Positions 10,471 through 20,041 of a DNA stretch of 64,000 bases are shown piece after piece (positions within the stretch are counted from its first letter, which is position 1; each line of letters begins with the position of its first letter). Under the pieces are notes generated by a model, which ran no database searches, was not told the DNA's origin, and saw nothing but the letters and a program-made list of their open reading frames with translations. This DNA is from Gimesia benthica. GTDB lineage: Bacteria > Planctomycetota > Planctomycetia > Planctomycetales > Planctomycetaceae. The stretch is taken from assembly GCF_009720525.1 (NCBI RefSeq), contig NZ_CP043930.1, positions 2,143,501-2,207,500 on the forward strand, in the 5' to 3' direction. Both the position numbers and the translations under genes were made by a program.

Positions 10471-11244
10471 TCAGCGAACGGCGCCCCCATTCACATTGAT
10501 GACCTGTCCGGTAATGTAAGCCGCTTCCCGACTGCAAAGAAACCGCGCCATGTTGGCGATGTCCTGGGGAGTTCCCCAGCAGTCCATCGGGGTTTCCTGT
10601 TTGACTCGCTCCTGCCAGACTTCACTCGCCGATTCACCCCAGGCCGTCAGAATCCAGCCGGGTGCGATGCAGTTCACGCGAACCTTCGGTGCCAGCGAGA
10701 CCGCCAGCGAACGACTGAAACCCATGATGGCATTCTTGCTGGTCGCAAACAGCTCACCACTGGCGCCTTCCATTCCCCGATCCGACTGGTCCCAGCCGAT
10801 ATTGAGTATACAGCCATGACCTTGTTCGCTCATGCGACGTCCCACTTCACGCGACAGCAGAACGGTTCCCCGCACATCAATATTGAACAGTTTTTCGAGC
10901 TTCTCGCCATACTCCAGTTTGGCCTGATCTCCCGTCAGCAGATCGACGCCCGCGTTATTCACCCAAATGTCCAATGCTCCCCATTTCTGAAAAGCTCGAT
11001 TTATAAAATCGTCATACTTTTCCTGGTGAGCCAGGTCGAGGGAGAGCAGATCTGATTCCCGTCCGCGACTCCGGATCTCTTCCACCACAGCTTCTGCGGC
11101 CTGGGACGAATCCCGATAATGGATCAGCACGTCCGCCCCCGCCTCAGCCAGCTCCAGTGCAATAGCTTTTCCGATGCCCGAAGAGGACCCGGTCACCATT
11201 GCTTTCTTACCGGTCAAATCGCAGAACGCAGAGTCAGACACCAC
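10471..11244 (-). CDS. SDR-family protein with Phe in place of the catalytic Tyr
   Basis: A 257-residue classical short-chain dehydrogenase/reductase fold. It has the cofactor motif TGSSSGIGKAIA, NNAG near residue 97, and a C-terminal PGWI region followed by GQVINVNGG. The usual YxxxK active site reads FATSK (Phe166, Lys170), and the preceding strand reads NIGWDQSDRG rather than the usual NISS. The normal proton donor Tyr is therefore absent, so standard oxidoreductase activity is doubtful although NAD(P) binding looks intact. It is convergent with the PVC heme gene, with a seven-base gap. It could be a specialised reductase, an isomerase or a binding protein. Confidence 0.85.
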   Translation of the reverse strand: MVSDSAFCDLTGKKAMVTGSSSGIGKAIALELAEAGADVLIHYRDSSQAAEAVVEEIRSRGRESDLLSLDLAHQEKYDDFINRAFQKWGALDIWVNNAGVDLLTGDQAKLEYGEKLEKLFNIDVRGTVLLSREVGRRMSEQGHGCILNIGWDQSDRGMEGASGELFATSKNAIMGFSRSLAVSLAPKVRVNCIAPGWILTAWGESASEVWQERVKQETPMDCWGTPQDIANMARFLCSREAAYITGQVINVNGGAVR

Positions 11245-11326
11245 ATAACCCCTTACTAAAAAGAGACTTAATCACATAAAACAAGTCTTATTTCGCGAAT
11301 AATTAGATAAACTGGATAAATACTAG

Positions 11327-11355
11327 TTGACGATTGGGCAGAGCACTACCATAAT
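11327..11355 (+). promoter_or_regulatory. Candidate distal sigma-70 promoter of the arsR-type gene
   Basis: TTGACG at 11327-11332, a 17-base spacer and CATAAT at 11350-11355. Transcription from here would give a leader of about 320 bases before the regulator gene. Confidence 0.4.
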
Positions 11356-11595
11356 TGCCAACGAAATAAGGGAGCGGTCTTCAATTTCTGAACTGAAGCG
11401 ACTCTCCTACGTCACATCTTTCGCCTGTCTGGCAACATTACAAGTAGTAGTTGAATATTTCAGCTGAGATCTGCGCGCCATGTAGTACAGGCGATTTAGG
11501 GCCACAATGTTTTGAACAATTGGTATGGCCAGCGGTTGGCTGCTTGTTTTTCATGATTTAACTTCCCCACGCTGACGTGAGTGGAACGAACAAAT

Positions 11596-11630
11596 TTGCC
11601 CCACAGGCTGGTCACGTATATAAAGTGACC
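11596..11630 (+). promoter_or_regulatory. Proximal promoter with overlapping inverted-repeat operator
   Basis: TTGCCC (11596-11601), a 17-base spacer and TATAAA (11619-11624) form a promoter close to the gene. The inverted repeat GGTCAC (11610-11615) and GTGACC (11625-11630), with nine AT-rich bases between, brackets the -10 box. That is the position expected for autorepression by an ArsR-family dimer. Binding is inferred. Confidence 0.5.
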
Positions 11631-11679
11631 GGTTTTAAACGAGCTCTATTGCATGAATTTAAAAAAGGAAACTAGTGAT

Positions 11680-12075
11680 ATGGCCACAAATCTTGTGGAT
11701 CCGCCCCAGGAAGGAACGACCCAGCGTTTTCCGACGCTGCCAGATCATCTGGAGAAAAACCTCGTTAAAGTCTTCAAACTGCTGTCCGACGAAACGCGAC
11801 TGCGGATTATGCTTTATCTGGCCCAGGAAGAAGAATTATTCGTAACTGCCTTGTGTGAAAGGCTGAATCAGAGCCAGCCGGCTGTGAGCCACCATCTCGC
11901 ACTCCTTCGCGACGCAGGCTTAATTGAAGCACGCCGCGACGGCAAACACAACTTCTATTCGATCTGCCGGACCCATTTTCACGCGATCATGGCTGAACTG
12001 TTCAACAGTTTTAATGATCCGAATGAGAACATTATCCGCATCGATAATTTCGTCCTCACCCAGGACCTGAGCTGA
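11680..12075 (+). CDS. ArsR/SmtB-family winged-helix transcriptional regulator
   Basis: A 131-residue DNA-binding repressor. The core SDETRLRIMLYL, ALCERLNQSQPAVSHHLALLRDAG and ARRDGKHNFY form the ArsR helix-turn-helix and wing. I choose ATG 11680 because AAAGGA lies about ten bases upstream; the ATG at 11653 has no ribosome site. Only one Cys (in ALCERL) is present and the classical ELCVCDL metal site is not, so metal sensing through that site is unlikely; it may sense another signal or use a different site. An inverted repeat overlapping its own -10 box suggests autoregulation. A terminator follows directly, so it is probably a single-gene unit. Confidence 0.88.
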   Translation: MATNLVDPPQEGTTQRFPTLPDHLEKNLVKVFKLLSDETRLRIMLYLAQEEELFVTALCERLNQSQPAVSHHLALLRDAGLIEARRDGKHNFYSICRTHFHAIMAELFNSFNDPNENIIRIDNFVLTQDLS

Positions 12076-12115
12076 TTCCCTTTCGAATCAATTCAAATTT
12101 GAAAAAAACGACCGA

Positions 12116-12148
12116 AGAGGCCGGCCATCAGCGCCGGTCTCTTTTTAT
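12116..12148 (+). terminator. Intrinsic terminator of the arsR-type gene
   Basis: A ten-base stem, AGAGGCCGGC with GCCGGTCTCT (one G-T pair), followed by TTTTTATTT. Confidence 0.85.
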
Positions 12149-12220
12149 TTGCGCCAATCTTTGATAGAACATATCAGATTTGACCCGAATTTCTTCAATC
12201 CCTTAAGATCAGTGTAGACA

Positions 12221-13399
12221 ATGCAGAAAACAGCGAAGTTAGCCCTTGCCGATGGCAGTGTATTCACAGGGACGGCTTTTGGTGCGGACGGAGAAGTCCA
12301 CGGTGAAGTTGTGTTCAACACGAGCATGACCGGGTACCAGGAAATCCTGACCGACCCTTCTTACTGCGGACAGATCGTCACCATGACCTATCCGCAGATC
12401 GGGAACTACGGCATCGCCCCCGAAGATATTGAGTCCGGCGGAATCGCTCTGCAGGGCTTCATCGTTCGTGAGCTCTGCGAAATTCCCAGCAACTATCGCT
12501 CGACACAGACTCTTGATGAATACCTCAAAGCCGCAGGCGTCATCGGACTGCAGGGAATCGACACCCGCGCCCTGGTGCGGAAGATCCGAACCTCCGGCGC
12601 CATGACCGGCGTCCTCTCCACGGTCGATCTCGATGATGAATCGCTGGTCAAAAAAGCCCAGAGCAGCCCGCAACTCGTCGGCCAGGACCTGGTCAGCAAA
12701 GTTCTGCCCGCGGAAGCCCGCGAATGGGATGAAGGCCTGCATCCGCTGGCCCACAGCAGTTCGACTCACTCCCTCTCCGGAAAAACCGTCACCAACATGG
12801 CCGAAGGGGAAGATCAGGCGGAAAGCAATTACCACATCGTTGCCATCGATTACGGCATGAAGTGGAACATCCCCCGTCACCTGAAACAGCTCGGCTGCCG
12901 CGTAACGATTCTCCCCGGAAACTGCACCGCGGAAGACGTTCTCGCCCTCAACCCGGACGGCGTCTTCCTCTCCAACGGCCCCGGAGACCCGGAACCGTTG
13001 ACCTACGCCATTGAGACGATTCGTAACCTGCTGGGCAAAGTCCCCATCTTCGGAATCTGTCTCGGACACCAGTTGCTCGGACTTGCCTGCGGTTGCAAGA
13101 CCTTCAAGCTCAAGTTCGGACATCGAGGCGCAAATCAACCTGTTCTCAACCATGACACGAAACAGGTGGAAATCACCTCGCAGAACCACGGTTTTGCCAT
13201 CGATCCTGAAACCATGCCGGACGATGTCGAAGTCACCCACACCAACATGAACGACAACACTGTCGCCGGGCTCCGCCACAAAACCCATGCTGCCTTCAGT
13301 GTGCAATACCACCCTGAAGCCTCGGCCGGCCCCCACGACAGTCATTACCTGTTCAAACAGTTTTTTGACAGCATCTGTCAAACACGGGTTTCTTCCTGA
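12221..13399 (+). CDS. carA: Carbamoyl-phosphate synthase small (glutaminase) subunit
   Basis: A 392-residue glutamine amidotransferase subunit. It hydrolyses glutamine and passes ammonia to CarB for carbamoyl phosphate, the precursor of arginine and pyrimidines. The N-terminal CarA domain (about residues 1-150) has FNTSMTGYQEI. The class I amidotransferase domain has SNGPGDPE, the nucleophile Cys in GICLGHQLLG, and the His-Glu pair in YHPEAS. Length matches the family. carB is not adjacent. argC and argJ are elsewhere in the window, about 30 kb away. Confidence 0.97.
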   Translation: MQKTAKLALADGSVFTGTAFGADGEVHGEVVFNTSMTGYQEILTDPSYCGQIVTMTYPQIGNYGIAPEDIESGGIALQGFIVRELCEIPSNYRSTQTLDEYLKAAGVIGLQGIDTRALVRKIRTSGAMTGVLSTVDLDDESLVKKAQSSPQLVGQDLVSKVLPAEAREWDEGLHPLAHSSSTHSLSGKTVTNMAEGEDQAESNYHIVAIDYGMKWNIPRHLKQLGCRVTILPGNCTAEDVLALNPDGVFLSNGPGDPEPLTYAIETIRNLLGKVPIFGICLGHQLLGLACGCKTFKLKFGHRGANQPVLNHDTKQVEITSQNHGFAIDPETMPDDVEVTHTNMNDNTVAGLRHKTHAAFSVQYHPEASAGPHDSHYLFKQFFDSICQTRVSS

Positions 13400-13427
13400 T
13401 CGCCGCATTTTATCCTCTATATCAGGG

Positions 13428-13455
13428 TTGAAATGAATCGCATTTTTCATTTCAA
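13428..13455. terminator. Inverted repeat downstream of carA, possible weak terminator
   Basis: A perfect nine-base inverted repeat, TTGAAATGA with TCATTTCAA, around a ten-base loop, starting 29 bases after the carA stop codon. The stem is AT-rich and there is no strong T-tract, so termination is uncertain; it could be an operator for ndk. Confidence 0.4.
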
Positions 13456-13604
13456 TTCAACCGGCTGGCGTGGAAATTCCGTACCAGCCAGGCATCCCCC
13501 GCCAATAAGTTAAGTTTCCCAATACAAAATTCCAGTGAGTACAGCGAGGGAATTCCGATCCCTCCGTTTCATACAGACCATCGACTTGATAGAAAGAACT
13601 CCAC

Positions 13605-14072
13605 ATGGCTCTCGAACGCACCCTGATCCTGATTAAACCCGATGCGGTTCAGCGCCGGCTCGCCGGCACCATCCTGTCCCGCTTCGAAAACAAAGGCCTC
13701 AAAATTGTCGGCCTCAAACTGATGCAGGTCACCAAGGAACTCTCCGCCGAACATTACGCAGAACATGTGGAAAAGCCGTTCTACCCGCTGCTCGAAGAAT
13801 TCATCACCTCCGGCCCGGTTATCGCCATCGCCGCTGAAGGACCGGAAGCCATTTCCGTCGTCCGCTCCATGATGGGATCCACCAACGGTCGCGAATCCGC
13901 TCCAGGCACCATCCGGGGTGACTTCGGCGTCAGCCGCCAGATGAACCTCGTTCACGGCAGCGACGGCCCCGAAGCTGCTGCCCGCGAAATTCCGATCTAC
14001 TTCAAACCCGAAGAACTGGTCGATTACGAATCCTCACTGAGCGCCTGGGTCTGTGCTGACGACGAAAAATAG
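13605..14072 (+). CDS. ndk: Nucleoside-diphosphate kinase
   Basis: A 155-residue cytoplasmic enzyme that transfers phosphate from ATP to other NDPs through a phospho-His. The N-terminus RTLILIKPDAV, the PGTIRGDFGV loop and the active-site segment NLVHGSDGPEAA with the catalytic His are all present. The usual Asn-Ile-Ile-His reads Asn-Leu-Val-His, a conservative change. The length is close to the family norm with a short C-terminal extension. A strong terminator follows, shared with the convergent sucCD operon. Confidence 0.97.
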   Translation: MALERTLILIKPDAVQRRLAGTILSRFENKGLKIVGLKLMQVTKELSAEHYAEHVEKPFYPLLEEFITSGPVIAIAAEGPEAISVVRSMMGSTNGRESAPGTIRGDFGVSRQMNLVHGSDGPEAAAREIPIYFKPEELVDYESSLSAWVCADDEK

Positions 14073-14106
14073 TCGTCTGCTGCTCCGTTCAAGTTGATAT
14101 AACGAC

Positions 14107-14146
14107 AACAGGGCCACCGGTTAAATCCGGCGGCCCTGTTGTTTTT
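14107..14146. terminator. Bidirectional terminator between ndk and sucD
   Basis: A 14-base stem, AACAGGGCCACCGG with CCGGCGGCCCTGTT (one mismatch), loop TTAAAT, followed by GTTTTT. It lies between convergent genes. Confidence 0.88.
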
Positions 14147-14165
14147 GGCTGTCTGTTAAAGACGA

Positions 14166-15044
14166 TTAAGAGGCTTTCTCAATCGCCCGCTTGACCGCAG
14201 CACCCATGTCTGCCGGGCTTTCCGCCACAACGACACCGGCTGCTTCCAGAGCGGCAATCTTCTCATCCGCTGTTCCGCTACCGCCGCTGATAATCGCACC
14301 AGCGTGCCCCATCCGTTTTCCGGGAGGCGCTGTTTTACCGGCGATGAAACCGGCAACCGGCTTGGTCACATGCTCTTTGATGTATTCCGCTGCTTCGATT
14401 TCAGCGGTTCCCCCGATCTCACCGATCAGCATGATCGACTCGGTCGCAGGATCGTTCTGGAACATCTCCAAAAGATCGATGAAGGTCGTCCCGATAATCG
14501 GGTCACCACCAATACCAATCGCCGTGCTCTGCCCCAGACCAATGTTCCCCAGCTGCCAGGCCGCTTCGTAAGTCAGCGTACCACTCTTGCTGATCAGGCC
14601 AACGGAACCGGGCGTATGAATGTAACCGGGCATAATGCCGATCTTCGCGATCCCGGGAGTAATCACACCCGGGCAGTTGGGACCAATCAGACGGCTCGGC
14701 TTGTCTTTGAGGTATTCCATCACCCGTACCATATCGGTGACGGGAACACCTTCGGTGATCGCGATGATCAGTTCGATACCCGCATCAGCAGCTTCCATGA
14801 TCGCTTCGCCACAGAATGGAGGTGGCACGAAGATCAGGCTGGTATTGGCACCGGTCTTCTCGACCGCTTCTTCCACGGTGTTGAATACCGGGAAACCATC
14901 AACCTCGGTTCCCCCTTTGCCGGGAGTCACGCCCCCCAGCATCGGTGTGCCATATTCCCGGCACTGCTGGCTGTGAAACAGCCCGGATTTACCGGTGATC
15001 CCCTGGCAAATGACGCGTGTCTTTTCAGTAACTAAAATACTCAT
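14166..15044 (-). CDS. sucD: Succinate-CoA ligase, alpha subunit
   Basis: A 292-residue alpha subunit of the TCA-cycle enzyme that interconverts succinyl-CoA and succinate with NTP formation. The N-terminal CoA-binding Rossmann domain starts with [23 protein letters not shown]-type residues occur as [10 protein letters not shown]. The phospho-His site is in [17 protein letters not shown]. Length and order match the family. It lies downstream of sucC in the same leftward operon, separated by a 112-base gap containing a GC-rich hairpin. Confidence 0.97.
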   Translation of the reverse strand: MSILVTEKTRVICQGITGKSGLFHSQQCREYGTPMLGGVTPGKGGTEVDGFPVFNTVEEAVEKTGANTSLIFVPPPFCGEAIMEAADAGIELIIAITEGVPVTDMVRVMEYLKDKPSRLIGPNCPGVITPGIAKIGIMPGYIHTPGSVGLISKSGTLTYEAAWQLGNIGLGQSTAIGIGGDPIIGTTFIDLLEMFQNDPATESIMLIGEIGGTAEIEAAEYIKEHVTKPVAGFIAGKTAPPGKRMGHAGAIISGGSGTADEKIAALEAAGVVVAESPADMGAAVKRAIEKAS

Positions 15045-15126
15045 AATCTGTCACCCTTGCGGGAAATGTGTTTTATTAAAAGATGGCTAAGATCGCTTTT
15101 TGCAAAACAACCACGTCACACGAGCG

Positions 15127-15147
15127 GCGACCTGACAGACAGGTCGC
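15127..15147 (-). other. Intercistronic hairpin between sucC and sucD
   Basis: A perfect eight-base stem, GCGACCTG with CAGGTCGC, with a five-base loop and no T-tract. It could be an mRNA processing or stability element that adjusts the sucC:sucD ratio, but this is only inferred from its position. Confidence 0.45.
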
Positions 15148-15156
15148 CCGCCTGTA

Positions 15157-16344
<1,188 letters not shown>

Positions 16345-16603
16345 TGATTTTTCAGACTTTCTCCTGAAAACTTGCTACCGGTGAGAAAAAGCGGTGTTCA
16401 CTCTGTCGAGCCCACAGCTTGAACTCAGGCCATCATAACGGGATCACAGCAGCATATCCAGCAAGCCATCCTCGCCTTCGACGTAAAATTTCTGCATAAT
16501 GGAAATCACTCTCACGAGCCCCTTTGATTCTGCGTTTTGAGTTGTCAAAATCAGTTCCAGCACACACAATACCACTCACATAATCACAGCCAGGGTGAAC
16601 CGC

Positions 16604-17035
16604 ATGCTCAATGGAATTCCTCCCATCATCTCCCCCGACCTGATGTACGTTCTGATGAAAATGGGACATGGCGACGACATCGTCCTCGCTGACGGCAACT
16701 TCCCCGCCGACTCCCACGCCCAGCGTATCATCCGCCTCGATGGTCACGGCGTCCCTGAAATCCTCTCCGCCCTGCTCCCGTTCTTCCCCCTCGATACGTT
16801 CGTCGATCAGCCCGCCGGCCTGATGAACCCCGTCGACGACCAGGCCGCCGAGCCCCCCATCTGGCAGACCTATCGCGAACTCATTCACCAGTACGATGAC
16901 CGCGCTCCGGAGCTGGAAAAAATCGAACGCTTCGAGTTCTACGAACGCGCCCGCCAGGCCTACGCCATCATCGCCACCAGCGAAACCGCTCTGTACGCCA
17001 ATCTGATTCTGAAAAAAGGAGTTGTCGTCGAATAA
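16604..17035 (+). CDS. RbsD/FucU-family sugar mutarotase (L-fucose mutarotase-like)
   Basis: A 143-residue enzyme of the RbsD/FucU family, which interconverts sugar anomers. It begins MLNGIPPIISPDLMYVLMKMGHGDDIVLADGNFPA, with the conserved His in GHGD and the Asp-Gly-Asn-Phe-Pro motif, and the C-terminal IATSETALYANLILKKG, where Tyr-Ala-Asn is typical of FucU rather than RbsD. ATG 16604 is preceded by AGGG at eight bases; a GTG nine bases earlier overlaps the ribosome site. No fucose isomerase, kinase or transporter is adjacent, so the substrate (L-fucose or a related deoxysugar) is inferred from the family only. Confidence 0.88.
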   Translation: MLNGIPPIISPDLMYVLMKMGHGDDIVLADGNFPADSHAQRIIRLDGHGVPEILSALLPFFPLDTFVDQPAGLMNPVDDQAAEPPIWQTYRELIHQYDDRAPELEKIERFEFYERARQAYAIIATSETALYANLILKKGVVVE

Positions 17036-17588
17036 CGCTTTCCGTTTTTCACTGCACAAACTGAACTTGATCCACCCCCGCCGCTGCGTATGCTGGTCCC
17101 CTCTGGCTCGCGCGCGAGACAGGTGATCGTGCACCGGAACAGCCCTCACCACTGACGCAACAACACCTGAATCTCCATCGATTTTCACCCGCTTTCCACC
17201 TGTCAATCGCGCATCTGTTCTCAATGTTCTCCCCTTTCCAGCCGGTCCAATCGGGACAAACACAGGTCACACAGGGACAATATCCCGGACAGACCAGGAC
17301 AAAATCCGGCCACATCGGGACAAAATTCTGTCTTGACCCCCACACGCCCTTTTCGAAAATACGAATTGCACTCAACAGACCATGCAGGGCCAGAGCCTGC
17401 GTGCCTGCCCGCCTGGAAATATTCCATTCGTTTCGCCTTCCAAGGGAACCACGGACTGCGCACCAACCCTGAGCGGAATGGCGCTAGCCACCAGTAAAAA
17501 CAAGACAAGGCAGGAATAATACGCGCAGGCACAACCCAGGAAAGGTAAACATCCGCCACCGGATTCATAACCAAACCAGCAAGAAAAG
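17036..17588. other. Non-coding region with a GGGACA-type repeat cluster
   Basis: About 550 bases without a credible gene; the open frames here have no ribosome site or recognisable product. At 17253-17324 a GG(G)ACA motif recurs five times (GGAC at 17254, 17275, 17287, 17297 and 17318), the outer ones about 21 bases apart. The remainder shows nothing I can name. Confidence 0.5.
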
Positions 17589-17772
17589 GGGTGGGCTCGG
17601 ATGCAATCCGAGCCGAGCGTAGCGAGCAAGAGGTCTCAGCGAACGCGAACAGTCCAGAGAAAAGTCGCCCACCTCAACATTCAGAACATGAGGCACGCTT
17701 TCCCACAATAGAACGCGTGCCCCGCAACCTCCTGTTGTCTCCGACAACCTCGAATTACATTCGAGGCCACCC
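17589..17772 (+). repeat. REPIN-like 184-bp element, copy A
   Basis: A full copy of a dispersed element found five times between 17.6 and 22.1 kb, always in this orientation. It begins GGGTG followed by a hairpin (GGCTCGGAT, loop GCA, ATCCGAGCC). It ends with a second hairpin (CCTCGAAT, loop TAC, ATTCGAGG) followed by CCACCC, so its ends are inverted repeats of each other. Inside is an internal stem, TTGTC-TCC-GACAA. Open frames cross it on both strands but are not conserved as protein. Confidence 0.9.
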
Positions 17773-17796
17773 AACCAGGTTAAATAGAAATTCATC

Positions 17797-17927
17797 GGGT
17801 GGGCTCTAATGCAATCCGAGCCGAGCGCAGCGAGCAAGAGGTCCCAGTTTAAACCTGTAATTCAGGGCAAAGCTTCCTACTTCCCATACAGAAAGTGAGT
17901 TACCCCTCCTCAACAGAACTCGAACCA
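17797..17927 (+). repeat. Decayed and truncated copy of the same element
   Basis: It starts GGGTGGGCTCTAATGCAATC 24 bases after copy A and matches well through the AGCGAGCAAGAGGTC region. After that only scattered similarity continues (GGGCAAAGCTTCCTAC, then CTCAACAGAACTCGAACC) to about 17927, just before the purA stop codon. The 5' hairpin has lost pairing on one arm and the 3' hairpin is missing. The right end is approximate. Confidence 0.65.
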
Positions 17928-17932
17928 GCCGC

Positions 17933-19219
17933 CTACTTCAGCAGAATCGTCTGTTCCCGATCGGGTCCGACAGAAACAATCTCAACCGGCTTACCAATGA
18001 TATCTTCGATCGCCTTGATGTACGCGATCGCATTCTCAGGCAGATCTTCCATCTTGCGGATGCCGGTGATATCTTCTTTCCAGCCGGGAATCGAGCGATA
18101 TACTGGCTTGGCCTGCTCCAGATCCAGAATGTGGCTCGGGAAGTCGGTGACCTGCGTGCCGTTCACGTCGTAAGCTTCGCAGACCTTGAGTTCGTCCAGT
18201 CCGCTCAGCACGTCCAGCAGCATGACGGCAATGCAGTCGACGCCACTGATATTCGCCCCGTATCGGGTAGCGACAGCGTCAAACCACCCGCAACGCCGCG
18301 GACGTCCGGTGACAGTACCGTATTCATTCCCCACGTCGCGAATCCGCTGCCCGATTTCATCATGCAGCTCGGTCACGAAAGGACCGCCGCCCACGCGTGT
18401 CGTATAGGCTTTCACCACGCCGATCATCTTGCTGATGTAACGCTCGGAAACACCACTGCCGTTGTGAATCCCGCAGCCGGAACTGTTGGAAGAAGTCACA
18501 TACGGAAAGGTCCCGTGGTCAATATCCAGCAGGCTCCCCTGGGCTCCTTCGAACAGAATCTTCTTCTGCTCGGCAACCGCTTTCAGCAGATAAGCACTGG
18601 TATCGACGACGTGCGGCTTCAGAGTCTCGGCATAACCGCAATACTCTTCAAAGATCGCGTCGACGTTCAACGGCTCTGCTTCGGGATCGAGGGCCTGGAA
18701 AATCTTACTTTTATAAGCCACGATTTCTTCCAGACGAGCCCGGAAAAAGTCAGGACGCATCAGATCGCCCATCCGAATGGCATGGGTCCGGCTCGCTTTG
18801 TCGCGATAGCAGGTTCCGATGCCCCGCATGGTCGTGCCGATCGCGTTCTCTTTGCGGCTCTTTTCGAAAATGCTCTCTTCCTGCATATGATACGGGAAGA
18901 TCACGTGGGCCCGGTCACTGATCAACAGCCGACTCGGATCAATCGGCCCGTTCTGTTCGACGATCGAAGCCACTTCCTGCAGAAACGCCTTGGGATTGAT
19001 CACCACGCCGCCGGTAATAACGGAGGTGACATTCGGATTCAGCACCCCTGCCGGCAGCAGGGAGAGTTTATAGGTCTTGCCGTCAAATTTGACTGTGTGG
19101 CCTGCATTATTGCCCCCCAGGTAACGCACCACGATCTCGTGTTGCTCGGAGAGTAAGTCTACAATTTTGCCCTTGGCTTCATCGCCCCACTGTAACCCGA
19201 TTACCGACGTCGCTGACAC
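17933..19219 (-). CDS. purA: Adenylosuccinate synthase
   Basis: A 428-residue GTP-dependent enzyme that joins IMP and aspartate in AMP synthesis. The P-loop-like [14 protein letters not shown] opens the protein; the common Gly of DEGKGK is Ala here. Other signatures are [48 protein letters not shown] and the C-terminal RPRRCGWFD motif. Length is normal. The stop codon lies only a few bases from the decayed repeat copy. It is transcribed leftward, divergent from the response regulator gene. Confidence 0.97.
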   Translation of the reverse strand: MSATSVIGLQWGDEAKGKIVDLLSEQHEIVVRYLGGNNAGHTVKFDGKTYKLSLLPAGVLNPNVTSVITGGVVINPKAFLQEVASIVEQNGPIDPSRLLISDRAHVIFPYHMQEESIFEKSRKENAIGTTMRGIGTCYRDKASRTHAIRMGDLMRPDFFRARLEEIVAYKSKIFQALDPEAEPLNVDAIFEEYCGYAETLKPHVVDTSAYLLKAVAEQKKILFEGAQGSLLDIDHGTFPYVTSSNSSGCGIHNGSGVSERYISKMIGVVKAYTTRVGGGPFVTELHDEIGQRIRDVGNEYGTVTGRPRRCGWFDAVATRYGANISGVDCIAVMLLDVLSGLDELKVCEAYDVNGTQVTDFPSHILDLEQAKPVYRSIPGWKEDITGIRKMEDLPENAIAYIKAIEDIIGKPVEIVSVGPDREQTILLK

Positions 19220-19372
19220 AAAACTATCCCATTGCGTGATTTAAGAATAAACAGATAAAGACATATTGATCTCGGACCATCCCGAAACTGGCGCACGCCA
19301 CGCGCGCACCGGCCCATTTTATCGAACCGGCACCAGTTTGGGGAGCGCCACACGTCCGTTGGATCTTAATAA

Positions 19373-19402
19373 TTGGATTTTCGCCAGCGGGGGTGATATA
19401 AT
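19373..19402 (+). promoter_or_regulatory. Candidate sigma-70 promoter of the response regulator
   Basis: TTGGAT (19373-19378), an 18-base spacer and a consensus TATAAT (19397-19402), 54 bases upstream of the start codon. Confidence 0.5.
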
Positions 19403-19456
19403 ACCTTCTGCACACTTCCCCAGCGCGGGCCACACCAGGATTTAAACGCCAGGCTA

Positions 19457-19837
19457 ATGAACACTTCTCCTCAAAAACGTGTCCTCATCATCGACGATGA
19501 TGAGGGTCTTACAGAGCCTTTACAGCTGGCCATCGAAGCAGAAGGGTATGAGGTGCTCACCGCCCACGATGGCAATGAAGGCCTGATGAAAATCGAACGC
19601 GACGCCCCCGACCTGGTCCTCCTCGACCTGGTCATGCCCCGCCGCAGCGGATTTGCTGTCCTCGACAGCATCATCAACAACAAGCAGCGGGCTCCCAAAA
19701 TCGTCATGGTCACCGGTAACAGCGAACCCAAATACCGCGAACTCGCCCTCGACCGCGGCGTCGACCGCTTCATCCCCAAACCCTACCACATCGAAGACCT
19801 CGTACAGACAGTCAACGAACTGCTCAATGCAGAGTGA
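19457..19837 (+). CDS. Single-domain response regulator (CheY-like receiver)
   Basis: A 126-residue stand-alone receiver domain. It has the acidic triad at Asp13-Asp15 (VLIIDDDEG), the phosphoacceptor Asp57 (LVLLDLVMP), the switch Thr87 (MVTGNS) and Lys109 (FIPKPY), so phosphorylation competence looks intact. There is no output domain, so it probably acts by protein-protein contact or phosphorelay. No histidine kinase is adjacent. A REPIN-like element begins 22 bases after the stop codon and may serve as its transcript end. Confidence 0.93.
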   Translation: MNTSPQKRVLIIDDDEGLTEPLQLAIEAEGYEVLTAHDGNEGLMKIERDAPDLVLLDLVMPRRSGFAVLDSIINNKQRAPKIVMVTGNSEPKYRELALDRGVDRFIPKPYHIEDLVQTVNELLNAE

Positions 19838-19858
19838 TAAACTGCTCTCTGATAAACC

Positions 19859-20041
19859 GGGTGGGCTCGGATGCAATCCGAGCCGAGCAAAGCGAGCAAG
19901 AGGTCTCAGCGAAAGCGAACAGTTCAGAGCAAAGTCTCCTACCTCAACATTCGGAACGTGAGGCACGCCTTCCCGCAACAGAACGCGTCCCCCCAACCTC
20001 CTGTTGTCTCCGACAACCTCGAATTACATTCGAGGCCACCC
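19859..20041 (+). repeat. REPIN-like 183-bp element, copy B (3' flank of the RAYT gene)
   Basis: A full copy with the same 5' hairpin (GGCTCGGAT-GCA-ATCCGAGCC) and 3' hairpin (CCTCGAAT-TAC-ATTCGAGG, then CCACCC) as copy A. It is one base shorter, in the C-run before AACCTCC. Its right end overlaps the last codons of the RAYT gene, which is read on the opposite strand. Confidence 0.92.

Larger units (their letters stand above)
11245..11679. other. Divergent control region between the SDR and ArsR genes
   Basis: A 435-base AT-rich region with no credible coding frame. It contains two sigma-70-like promoters reading toward the ArsR gene, listed separately, and probably the leftward promoter of the SDR gene in the AT-rich part near 11250-11330. 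Confidence 0.6.

Noticed and set aside
17591-17790. Open frames of about 60-90 codons crossing each repeat copy on both strands (peptides beginning GSDAIRAE or ending LARFARLGLHPSPP).
   Set aside because: The copies differ in length by one or two bases, which breaks the frame. Changes are not biased to silent sites, and the terminal stem changes preserve pairing, so structure and not protein is conserved.
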